From Istiophorus platypterus (Eukaryota > Chordata > Actinopteri > Istiophoriformes > Istiophoridae), in contig CM029124.1 of assembly GCA_016859345.1 (NCBI GenBank), positions 25,072,480 through 25,136,479 of the forward strand: a stretch of 64,000 bases of DNA. Reading direction: 5' to 3'. Position 1 is the stretch's first letter, and every line of letters begins with the position of its first letter. The notes under the pieces were generated by a model. That model saw only the letters and a list, made by a program, of their open reading frames with translations, was not told the DNA's origin and did not search any database. This document shows, piece by piece, positions 38,061 to 49,205 of this stretch. The position numbers and the translations under genes are program-made.

Positions 38061-39794
38061 TTCGGACGGAAAGGCTCATGAGCTTATGTGCTAAGCAGCA
38101 CTTCTTTCACTGTGAACTTGAAATTGCAGCACCCAACAAAAAAATCCTTCATCCAATTAAGTGATACAGTTAAAAAAAACTAAAGTCTACAATGTGAATC
38201 ATAAAAATCTGGCTTAAAACTGGATTAAAAAGTCTGTTTATGAGATTGTGTCTGGCGTATATCTAGCATGTATCTGTCGTCAACCACAAAAAAGATACAT
38301 GCCCTCTATATACTATACCATATAATATATAATAGGCTATTCCTTGGAAATAGGGGGAGGTTTTCTGACCTTTCAGAAGGTCAAGAATCCAACTATAATG
38401 GCAAAAGTTAAAGGACATCTTTGTATTCCTTGTGGAGAAAAACACAAGGCATACAATTTTTTCCCTGTTTTACTAGAGACCAATGTACTGCTTAGCCAGC
38501 AACAATGACATAAAACATAGCTATACAAGATATCCACCATTGTAAACAATTCAAACAACTATATACTAATGGCGAACTGCACTTGCATGGTTAAGTTAGT
38601 ATGAATCTTTTTTCATTGTTTAGTGCATATCAGAACAATGTAAACTACTCAAAAAACTATTGCTACTATCTAGGTGCACATAAAGATAGTACTTCTATTT
38701 AAAGGTCTAAATTTTATCTCATGCTGTAACTGTAATATAGTATGACGTCTATAAAATGTATAATTGAATATTACTTAGATCTATTGTTTACATCAAACTC
38801 ATGCTTTAATATCTGCTAATAATTGCAGATTATTTTTGTGCTGCAGCCATGAAGCTGCACTGCTTTTTAAGGTTGAGCTGTATGTCAGGATGGGAAGACA
38901 GGCAAAGCATGCACATCAGGGACCTTTTTTGCAATCCTATTCTGCTGCAGTAACATAAATGTGACCCACTCAAAATTGGTATTCATATATACTTTATATA
39001 TAAACCATTCAACCACAACATTACAACTGGTATTGGATTTTAATGCTGTGGCTGAGGTGTATATATATGAACTTAGTGTGAAATTATCACTGGGCTTTTC
39101 AAATCATTACCTCATCCTTATCCTCCTCCTGTGAAATGCACAAGGCCCTGCACACAGTAAGTGTCCTTACTCCCAACAGATCGACATCCCAGCATCACCA
39201 CATGATCTCACACTGTTCTCCAACATTTGATCCAAAATCTTCCCCCACAGTTCAAAGTGTCATGCAGTCAGTCTACTCACAACGGGACACACTGGATCAG
39301 CTCTGCTGTGGATTCATTATTCATCTCCAGGCTTAAATTAAACATAGGCAGGGACTTCAATGGACTCAACAGGACTTGTATTCTAACCTCATTATTTGTG
39401 TGTGCTTGTGTATGTGTGTGTTGAGTGTCCTTATTTTTAACCTGAAACTGTCAGTGAAGAATTTAGCTCCTTGTTATATTGGGGGAAGTTTGGAATTGTG
39501 TGCACATGGTGATAATTCAAAAGTCCATAAACTAAATAGCCTGGTGATACCTTAATACACCTAGCAAATTATGTGCCATCTCTTAGCCCTCTTTGCTCAG
39601 AGGAATTTAAAAAAAATAAGAAGCCCTTTTTTGGTGTGACCTGAAACTTCTCAGTGCCATGGCAAAATTAAAGGCAGCATATAAGCCCTTGCAAGTTGTC
39701 ATCACAAACAACTTTAAGTTGCACTAATCGATATTTTTTAACAACTTACTATTTTGGCTCAGCCTCACTGCACAATTTCAAATAATGGCAAGTT
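38061..39794. other. Intron 1, no gene recognised
   Basis: AT-rich, with no repeat family that I can name. Confidence 0.4.
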
Positions 39795-40150
39795 ACTAAT
39801 TTCAGGGAAAAAAAAATAGCTGTATACTATCAATTCAGCACCAAACGGCAGATAGGCAAAGTTAAAAACTACCTGAACATAGTCTAGCATTTAGCAACAG
39901 AGCTAAAAGGAGAGTGAATATTTGTAATATGTTTAACAGGAAGACAGAGCTCCAAATGAAGCAAATCTGTCTCAATGTCTTGTGGGTTTGTAGAAGGACA
40001 ACTGTATGCCAACGCATTCACTAACTATCGAACATGATGATGTTGTGTTTACAGCTTGCTCCACTGCCCCTAAGTGGTCCAAATATTTAATCAGGTATTA
40101 AATCACTTAAAAGTTGTAATATTTACAGTGCTGAACAGTCATAGTACTCT
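39795..40150 (+). mobile_element. Dispersed teleost repeat family B, copy 2
   Basis: Shares AGCTAAAAGGAGAGTGAAT and GTGTTTACAGCTTGCTCCAC then TGCCCCTAAGTGGTCC with copy 1 in the same order and strand. It ends at a perfect palindrome (40150-40184). Confidence 0.5.
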
Positions 40151-40184
40151 TATACTGATCCTAACAATGTTAGGATCAGTATAA
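40150..40184. repeat. Perfect 35-bp palindrome
   Basis: Arms TTATACTGATCCTAACA and its exact complement (17 bp each) around one central base. Confidence 0.9.
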
Positions 40185-40949
40185 AGATGGGTTTTATCCC
40201 ATACGAGCAATAGATTGTTTCACTGAGACCAGCTAAATGTTTTTCACTGCAATGAGTGAATGTGTTCTTTTTCAGGGGGTTTTCAGGGGGCTCCTGCAGT
40301 GTTAAAGTCTGGTATTCACTGACAAAAGTATGGACCTGTCACCCATATGTTCATACAATGGCAGAATAGGCACTATCAGTGACTCACACCCGCAGCTCAT
40401 TGGTCTGCTAAAGGTACATTGTTAAAGCAGAACAGGCAACTGGAAAGTGCTGACATCTCAACTAACGCACATTGACAGTCTCTCTAGAGCCTGCAGACCT
40501 CCATTTGACAAGGTTTGATCAGTTGGATAGTGTTAATCAGTAACTGCTTCAACTGTATTTGTCAAGACATTTAGATAAATCATAGTGTAGTGGGTTAATG
40601 TCACAGTCCAGTCTGTCTAAAAAATGTGGCCCATATGGATGAATCCACTACTACTGGTCCATATTCAAATATAGACTACATGTGATGCAACTGGGATGTG
40701 GACCCTGTGTTGGGAGGAGCCAGTGTTACACCAGTTCTGCTGTACAAGGCCCAAATACATAACTACATATTTAGACAAAATACCATAATCTGACATTTTG
40801 GTACTTATTTGGAATAAAAATATTTTTATGGCATTGAAGTATATAATTTCAAAGAAAACAGCAAGTTCCATGTACTAAAACTAAAACTAAAAATGCTTGA
40901 TCTCTTTTGGTTATTAACTTGGTGCCTGGATTGGAGAGCAGTTATTGGT

Positions 40950-41655
40950 CAGCAGCACTGAGGGGTCTGGGCACGGAGTAGGGGTTGAGCAGTTTAAAAA
41001 TAAAATCTTGTGCCGGTCCATGCAGAGCTATTAGAATAATTAAAAAACTTTAAATCAATTTTGAACTTCATTGGTAACCAGTAAATAGAGGCAAGTACAG
41101 GAGAGATGTGGTCTGTCTTCTTGGTACCAGTGACAAGTCTCCCTGCTACGTTTTGAATCAGTTGCATGTGGGACATGGTTACTTGACCAATTCCTTCATG
41201 GAGAGAATTGTAGCAGTTTAGGTAGAGGAAATAAAAGCATGAAATAATGGACAGGTATAATTTTAGTTTTGATTTTAATAATTTTTCTGAGATTGAAAAA
41301 AAATGACAACCAGTTTGATTTCTTCATCAAATTTTAAACCAGAAACAAAAATAACACTGAGATTTCATGCATGGGAATCTACATTCAATGAAAGAGGCCT
41401 TGATCGTGAAAGAGCATTGATTGTGGTTGTGGAGTTGTTTGCAGGGCCAAAAATTAGGAACGAGGTTTTATTCTTTTGAAGCTTAAAGAAGTGATTTGCT
41501 AGCCAGGATTTTACATCTTCAGTGCAATTTAGAAGGGAAATAAAAGTGTATAAATCACGAGGTTTCAGCAGAATATAGAGCTGGGCGTAAAGAAGGAAGG
41601 AGATGATATATTTCCTGAAAATAGACCCCATAGGAAGTATATATTGAGAAAATTA
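40950..41655 (-). mobile_element. L2-like LINE relic, copy 2 (RT end and thumb region)
   Basis: Minus-strand frames give LPMGSIFRKYIISFLLYAQ, where the YADD site has lost residues, then VKSWLANHFFKLQKNKTSFL and IFGPANNST. Further on comes MSHMQLIQNVAGRLVTGTKK then TDHISPVLASIYWLPMKFKI, the typical L2 C-terminal segment. The element is truncated at its 5' side near 41655, next to an A tract of about 20 bases on the plus strand (41655-41674). Confidence 0.78.
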
Positions 41656-41674
41656 AAAAAAAAAAAAAAAAAAA
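41655..41674. repeat. A tract of about 20 bases
   Basis: Lies at the truncated edge of an L2 relic that runs on the other strand. Because the L2 is on the minus strand, this is not that element's 3' poly(A). Confidence 0.85.
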
Positions 41675-43847
41675 GAACCAAATATAGGACCTAACAGGAG
41701 ATGGGTACAAAAGGAAGAGGAGACATTATTAATGTTAACATAGACTGATCTACCCTGGAGGTTGAAGGCAAACCACTGAATGCCTGTCCCTGAATGCTGA
41801 TGTAGCCTGGGGTTATATAGTAACCTCACTTAACCCAGAACACCTCATAGTTATAGTTTTTATGGAATGTACTGTCATTAAACATAGGGTTGCGCCCGGG
41901 TGTTTTGTCAAGAGGGAACTAGAGTGACATTGGTTAGGATGGGAGCCTGTTGTTTCCTTCTGCAAATTGTAAAGATCCATAAGTGAGTTCAGGTAAAGAG
42001 GTGATGATAGCACGATCACACATAGGGAGACAGAGATAGAAACTGAGAGAGATGGGAATAGGATGTTGCAACTCACATCTCCTAGAATCTCGCCGAAAAA
42101 TTGTTTGCTGTAAGAGTACAGCACACTGAAAGGTGAAAACTGATCTCCTAAGATTATCTAAGCATCCAGCGTCAAAGGGGACACCACAGGACTTTCTAAG
42201 ATTGAGTCATAAAAATTTTTTGGAGTACAGTTTACAAAAGTATTCTGCTGTTAACGGTAGCATTAAGCACTAACTATAGCTCTAGTCTTAGCAAGCTTAT
42301 ACTCATTACCGAGTGGGGTTTATGCCCTGTAGACCTTTGAGTTTTCATTTATACTGTTGGGTTATCCTGCCTGCATGGGACAGAAAGCTGTCTGATAGCA
42401 CCTCGAGCTGCGAAAAAAAGGTTTCCCACTTCAAGTGACGTGGGAGGACCATCTACCCAACAGCGATTTAAACTATCAGAGATAGACTGCGAGTACAAAC
42501 TACGTTTGGATAACGGAGACACTACCTGAAAAGAGCAGCATATAACCTGGAATGTTGGGTTTTTGTTTTTTTTTATTTTGTTTGCCAGCTTTTCCAAGAG
42601 ACCAATTGCTACAGCATGTTAAGTGACCTTTCACCTCAGTACAGTTTTCAGTTGAATAAATTGTGTATTTGTTTTGTTCATTGTGGATATGTTATGTTCA
42701 CATTATGATTGTTTGAAATGTTGAGACCTTATAACTGCATAAAGTAAATAAAGTATTTCTACAGAAGGTAAACATACGAGTGTTGTACTATTATAAAGAC
42801 ACCGTATAAGCCCTTATAATTTGAATTATTAACTTTATCTTTGCACTGCATTTAATTTAACCTAATCAACTTTGATTTGAATCATTAACTTTATTATTAA
42901 TAACTTTAATCTTATTTCAGATTTATTTTTGTAATCCTGTAATAGTTAAATGAATGATCTAAATGTTTAACAATACACTTTTCTTTTATACGTGTCTCTG
43001 ACTCCTCTCACTTGATATTACAAATTCCTTTTTACAAGAAAATTCTGTAATTTTTTAGAATCACAGAAATATAGATGGGATCTGATACCAAGTGGATACA
43101 ATTATTAGTTGGCATTTATCCCTGGAAAGTCCTCAACAATCCGACTTCAAAGCACTGGCACAAAGGATTACTGAAATGCAAACTGACACACCTAGAGCAG
43201 AATTTATACTATTTCACAATATAGTAAAATGTCTGTCTGTCATCGTGACACATTTCTCAACAGCTCCTTTTCCCAAAATGATGCTCTCTCTCACTATTCA
43301 TTTAAGGAAATACACATCAATAAGCAGATCCTTTCAACCTGACCATCACAGCAGCTTAAACGCCTTTAGCAAGCCTCCTCAGGTAGAGACACGTCAGATG
43401 ATCTTTTTGTTGATAGCATCAGGTAGCAACAGGATTTCACTCTTGGGCTTATAACTGACATTAAACACATAATCTTTAAGTGTATCAAGCATCAAAAATT
43501 CAATTTCATCTCACAGTTTAAGACACAACATTACATTTGTACATACCTTGTCAGAGGATTTTATCTGTATCACCCAATCTGACCACCTTTATGTAAGACT
43601 GTGACTGCTTTGCAGTTTTATTGTATGATTTCTGGCCATTAGAGGGCATAGAGAATCTCCAACATATACAGGACAATAATTTCATCAAGGTCTTGGCACA
43701 GAGAGCGGAAAAAGTGCAACATGACCGCGTCTATATTAGTTCCCTATTCACAGGTATATTTGTGCTCTTCCCACGAGTCCAAATTGGCAGATAGTGTCCA
43801 GTCAGCTCTAAGCTTGTGTGTTGGACAAGCTTTTCACTGTGGCAGTG
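41675..43847. other. Intron 1, no gene recognised
   Basis: The part at 42350-42600 is less AT-rich and open on the minus strand for 82 codons, but has no recognisable motif or convincing splice pair. Confidence 0.35.
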
Positions 43848-44187
43848 GAGCTGAAATGATTAGCCTATGAACTGATTAGTTGATGAACAGAAAATGAACC
43901 ACCAAGTTTGACAATCATTGAATATAATGGCAGTTTTTTGTTCAAAAAGACTTTTGGTGGTTACAGCTTCTCAGTGTTTAACATTTTGCTGATTTTGCTT
44001 GTTTAATATGATAGTAAAAATTTAAATAACGTCCACAACCTAAATGTTGTTTTGGACAAATTCTCAGACAAAACAAGCAATTTTTAAGGCATCACCTAGG
44101 GCTCTTGGAAATTGTGATTGTGAAATTTTGATTGCCAAATGAATAATTGAGAACATACTCAGCAGAATAAATGAAAATAGTCAATAG
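43848..44187 (+). mobile_element. Dispersed teleost repeat family A, near full-length copy
   Basis: The left end has GATTAGTTGATGAACAGAAA, the middle has GGTTACAGCTTCTCAG, ATATGATAGTAAA and GACAAAACAAGCAATTTTTA, and the right end has TGAATAATTGAGAACA. This is a family I know from many teleost introns, with ends rich in ATTAATCGATTA-like motifs. Its class (MITE or SINE) is not clear to me. Confidence 0.6.
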
Positions 44188-44734
44188 TATTAAAATCAAC
44201 ATTTTTCTTAATGCATTTTATATATGTGACACCTAATCTTTATCTATTCAGATTGGACAGTCTGTAGCCTTCCACGACTAACACTGTATATATTCATATG
44301 TGGCTACAGCCTTGAATAGCATTGTCAAGTATTGGCATAACTCACTGAAAAACAAGAGTGCACTGTTTTCCATCATTCAGTCAGAGAAGAGGACAATATG
44401 TTTCCTAGCCATCTAACTCTGAGAGAAGACAGGCCCAAGTAGGTATTCATCTTGTTACAACACAGAACCATCTATCAAAACATTGACTCTCTGTCACAAA
44501 TCTTGCAAAAAGCAGCTCCTGTAATGAAGTGCTTCATGACCATCGGCTCAAGAGGGCTGGATAGCAGTGAACAGACGTGACTATAGAGAGAAGGAAAAAG
44601 AGAGAAAGGGAGAGAAACGAAGAATGAAGCAGCACTACTAACAAGCAAATGAGAGAAACAGAAAAATCCATATATCACAGTCCCTAATGAACATGTGCAG
44701 GCCATTTACATCTAGCGTTCTGACGGTGTCATTC

Positions 44735-44737
<3 letters not shown>

Positions 44738-44781
<44 letters not shown>
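44738..44781. repeat. (CA)n microsatellite
   Basis: Perfect run of about 22 CA dinucleotides. Confidence 0.95.
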
Positions 44782-44784
<3 letters not shown>

Positions 44785-45294
44785 GGCTTCCATCCTGTTA
44801 TGTAGCGCCTATACACTCTTCATTTTACTGCAGTATATTGCACAGTGGAGTCTGTATTCTCCTGTGAAGTGAGAAATGTTACCACTGTAAAAAAAAAGTG
44901 TGTTTGCGTCTAGATAACCCTGATTTGTATGTATTAAATTGTGCACAAGTGCGGATGAAGGTCAGTTCATCCATTCTTAGCAGTCACTCAGAGAAAAGTG
45001 GAGAGGTTAAAGAGGTTAAGATGTGTGTATTGACATGTTTCCAAGTTCACATATTAACACAGACTGTGTAAAGTTCACACAGATGTAGTATTTATTTCTC
45101 TTGTAAATACATTTACATTTGAAAAGATTTGACTCAGGGTGTTAAAGCCATACTGCTGGTTAGAAAAATCTAAAAGCTGTAGTTATCAGTATTTTATCCA
45201 TTGATTAAATAACTATTCTTAATATTGAAGTTGTCAGTTGTAGTGACACACCCACAGAGAATCATCACTCGACTCTGCAGTTCCCCTCAGCTCT

Positions 45295-45745
45295 GAGAAA
45301 AGTGTTTTGGTGTCTTTAAGGTCATTGTTTTGGTTATACAACCCTCAACTTTACTGGTATTGGTTCAGTCTAAATGCTCTCAGACTACATTTTAGGCAAA
45401 AAAAAGAAAAAAAAACACTGTACAATACCTACCCAGGACAAAACAGCAAACATGCAATGTTGTATTTACTATCTAAAGAAAGAGACATTTTGTTGTTGGA
45501 AACCAAGCTAAAACGAGAGTGAATCCTGGACAGAGACATAGGTAAAAACGATTGTTAAAATGATTGGCAATGATTGGTATCTGCTGGATGGGTAAACTGT
45601 TTGCTTACACAGTTTCTACATTACAAGGTGATAATATGTCTCTATTTTGTTTACAGCTGTTTCCTCTGCCCCCAACTGGCCAAAAAAATTGGTTGAAATT
45701 TAACATCATTTTTAAGATATAAATAATAATTTTTGTTATGAGGAG
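45295..45745 (+). mobile_element. Dispersed teleost repeat family B, copy 1
   Basis: Contains AGACTACATTTTAGGCAAAA, CCAGGACAAAACAGCAAACA, AGCTAAAACGAGAGTGAAT and TGTTTACAGCTGTTTCCTCT then GCCCCCAACTGGCC. I know this order from a common teleost repeat. Not coding. Confidence 0.5.
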
Positions 45746-46594
45746 TAATAAATCTCTGTATTTTCTTGGTAGGAATTGAAATGCATCTACACTGAACATC
45801 AAAAAATGGAAAGTACTTTAAACTGGCATTGAATATCTGGTCTAACTTGTAATCCTGTTTGTCTCTTCTTTATTTATAAATCTCCTTATAAATTTTTGCA
45901 AGTATTAAACTATTTTATATTCTGTAACCTTTTTTTTAAAACTAGCTAACATGTTCTTAGTTACAATATCAATACACTGACATTTAGCAGGTAATGTTTA
46001 CATTATTGTATATGCTACCTTAGTTTAGCATATGCTATAGTTAGCATGCTTAAAGTTTCTAATCAACAAAGTACAGCTGATGCGGATGGTGCTCAATAAA
46101 AAGTCAGGAGGGATTCCCAAAGCTATAACAATGCAATCCAAAAAAGAGTTAGTAATATTGACAAATACTAAAGAGAATACCAGTACCATTTCTAACTTCT
46201 GATTGGATGCGCAGACTACAGCCCGCCTCCAAAGTCACCCATGAACCATTCCCTATTCTGATCGCATTTAGGGACAAAAACACAAAGCTCCAAAGAAGAA
46301 ATGTCCACTGTACAAGCCCCTTTTAATACGGCCTGTTCAGGGCAGGAATGTTGTGGCTTTATTCTGATTTGCTGATATGTATAAAAGGTACAAACACGGG
46401 GCATTGTTGTTCAGCAGAGGTAATCATATAGCTAAATCGACTTTTTTGTATAAGGATGCGCAGGCATGGCACAGGAAATAGTATTTTTTTTACTAAACGC
46501 CCCACAGGGTGTCATTTCAATAAATGTTCAATGATCCAGCATCTCACCAAAAATCCAAGATTTGAGAAAAACTCCAAAAACCGCCCTGCCCCTT

Positions 46595-46955
46595 GTCCTT
46601 AATCCTCTCAACCCTTATCTAGTGTCCCTGTCTATAAAACTGTATAGAAATTGGTTCAAACAAGGTCCATATTCAGCAACTACAAAAGTAACATGCTGCT
46701 CGCTAATGCCTCAGTATTACTCATCTAATTATGTCATATATAATAACATACCCTTTAGAAGGAATAAAACCAGTACTATATTTTAATATTAAACTACATT
46801 TTGCTGCTAATAGTCTTGTAATTTTATTTACATAGGATTTTTCATGCAGGACTTTTACTTATAATAGAGTGTTTGTCCATTGTTGTATTGGTACTTTTAC
46901 ATCAGTAAAGGATCTGAATACTTTGTTCAACAATGCTAGCAAATTTCCATCAGCA
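46595..46955 (+). mobile_element. Dispersed repeat family C, second copy
   Basis: Contains AAAGTAACATGCTGCTCGCT, CATGCAGGACTTTTACTTAT and CAGTAAAGGATCTGAATACT, which are landmarks of the same family as the composite at 23.7-24.6 kb. Confidence 0.55.
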
Positions 46956-48936
46956 GTCCATCTGCGTTACGTCAGAATTATTTCATGAATTAGCAATTCT
47001 CTCTGAGTTCAAAACAGCTCAGATTGAGTGTACATGTGTGACCCTCAAATACACTCAGAGTTAAAATAACTCTTTTCTGGGGGCTGATCTTTTAACCCTT
47101 TCCAGAGTTAAAACTTGACTGTGGGAGTTAAAGTTCTCATCCCATGTTGAGTAATATTCAACTCTTCCCTTGAGTTAATTTTAATGTAACTTCTACATTG
47201 TCTTACCAGTTAGCATTTATTATATAATGTTTATGTTTAACACTTATGGAGTCATTTTCACAACAAGTTAAGTTTTTAATAAAAGGCTCTCTTCACTAAC
47301 AGTGTAAACCAGTTACTGAAAACATTAACATTTAAAACAAACTACTAAGGGCAGCTTATCATTTGGGAAATTGTGTAGTTGAATGGAAATGACACATGGG
47401 AAAACTTTGATTAAAAAAAAAAAAGTAAATAAAAAAAAATAAATTTGGATATTTCGACAATGAGAAATTTGGTAATGTTGGCCCATGGGAAATCATTTAC
47501 AAACACCTTAGGCATGGATGAATTAGTTAGAATTTCTTCCAAGGGAAACAGGACACTGATTTTGTGGGGGATGGATGGATAGACAGATAGATAGCTCACT
47601 GTGACTGATCAGTGTATGATTGATATACTGCACACTTTCCCCAAAGTAGTCTCATAATTTTGGACACCACTGTATGTTTGGGCTATGAGTCCACTTCTCT
47701 AACTTATGGGCTACCTACCACTCAAGCTTCCCACCTATTATTTCTACCAGCCCATCCTAATGTAGCAGGCTAAAACCAGCCCTGGTCAAAATGGTAGTAG
47801 TGGATGACCAAACATTGCCACTACTGGTTTGGAAAAAAAGGTTAAATACAAAATTAATTTCTGTTTCAAAAATATACCCTTCCTACTGCTGGAATTTAAC
47901 TTAACTTTTCTACTGCATCTGAATCAGCAAAGGCAACCAGTACTTTATTTGTCCATTGTTGGTTGGGAAAACAAAGATATTTAGGCCCTCAACTCCATTT
48001 AAATTTTGCTGGGGAAAATGACTGAAACTAAGGTATTGGAAAAGCCATCTGTATTAAACCTCAGGCATCGTAACTGAAGTAGAATTGAAAATTGATATTG
48101 TGGTATCCAAGCAAATGGTTGGGGCAGTTATGGTGAAGCAAAACAGCAAATAAATAAGTCAACAAACAGGTGAGCTGTGCTTTAGCAAATTCTGAGAACA
48201 GGCTTTTGAAGGCTGTCTGCTGATGATACAGGAGAGAATGAGTGAATGAGAAAAGGAGAAGACGAGACAAGAAAACTAGCTGCTGCATGGCTGTGATGCT
48301 ACAAAGGGCAAAAAGGTTATAGTTACAGAGGGATACAATGAAATGATAGCCACTAAAACAGAGGTATTGAGGTAGATGAGAGCATAGTGGCCATCAGATG
48401 AAGGGTAAGATTGAGAGACAAGATGCTAGAAGAGAGAGAAATGCATTGACAGAAAAAGGAGAGAGGGGTTCGTGGTGTCTGCCTGAGACTGGGGTAGTCT
48501 TTCTCTGTTCACACAGACTCACCAAGATGCAGCTGAATCAGACACAGTCCTGTGTCCACAAGTGTGCACATTGGTGTATGTGTGTTTGACGGCAAAGGTA
48601 TGAGAGCTAAAGAGTCTGAAAAAGAGAGTGACAGAGCGTTTTAGGGGATGTCTCTGTTTTTGAGGGTCACATGCCCAATAAGCTTAGATAATCTATAAAT
48701 TAAATATTCTAAATTTAGTACCTTAACATCTTTAGCACAGATTTTGAGGGTTTAACAAAGGGCGTAGTACTGAACCTCATTACATTTTAGTCATAACCAA
48801 AAGGTTTCCGTAGCACATACAGTATCCAGAATATCCATAACCATCCAAAGCCAAAGCAATTGGTATTTATTGGATTATAGTCCTGTATGACTGCTTCTGT
48901 TTAGACAATATTTTAAGGTGCATTTCCTTTATTGTC
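46956..48936. other. Intron 1, possible old repeat at 47010-47190
   Basis: 47010-47190 has several AGAGTTAAA and its relatives on both strands, a pattern I associate with a teleost repeat. The rest is unassigned. Short GGAT/GATA tetranucleotide units lie at 47565-47595. Confidence 0.35.
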
Positions 48937-48957
48937 TTTTTTTTGGGGGGGGGGGGG
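48937..48957. repeat. T tract followed by G tract
   Basis: About 8 T and then about 13 G, directly before a SINE. Such runs are prone to sequencing and assembly error. Confidence 0.85.
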
Positions 48958-49205
48958 TGGCTGTAGCTCCGGAGATAGAGCGGGTTGTCCACTAATGGGG
49001 AGGTTGGTATTTCGATCTTTGGCTCCTCCAATCTGCATTCAAAGTTTTCTTGGGCAAGATACTGAGCCCCACATTGCCCCTGGTGGCTGTGAAATCAGTA
49101 TATGTGAATGTGTTTGAATGCCATGTTTGAATGTGTTTGCAAATTGTGGTAAGTGGTCAATGAGCATACAAAAATGCTACTCTATTGGCTAAAAAAATCA
49201 TTTGA
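48956..49205 (+). mobile_element. tRNA-derived SINE, copy 3
   Basis: It belongs to the same family as the 23.8-kb copy. The head reads GGCTGTAGCTCCGGAGATAG then GCGGGTTGTCCACTAA, and the B-box-like stretch is GGTATTTCGATCTT. The body is CTCCTCCAATCTGCATTCAA then TTGGGCAAGATACTGAGCCC. The 3' part is more decayed than in copy 1. It directly follows a run of about 13 G. Confidence 0.72.

Noticed and set aside
43092..43454. 120-codon plus-strand frame
   Set aside because: No domain, no coding-like composition and no splice context.
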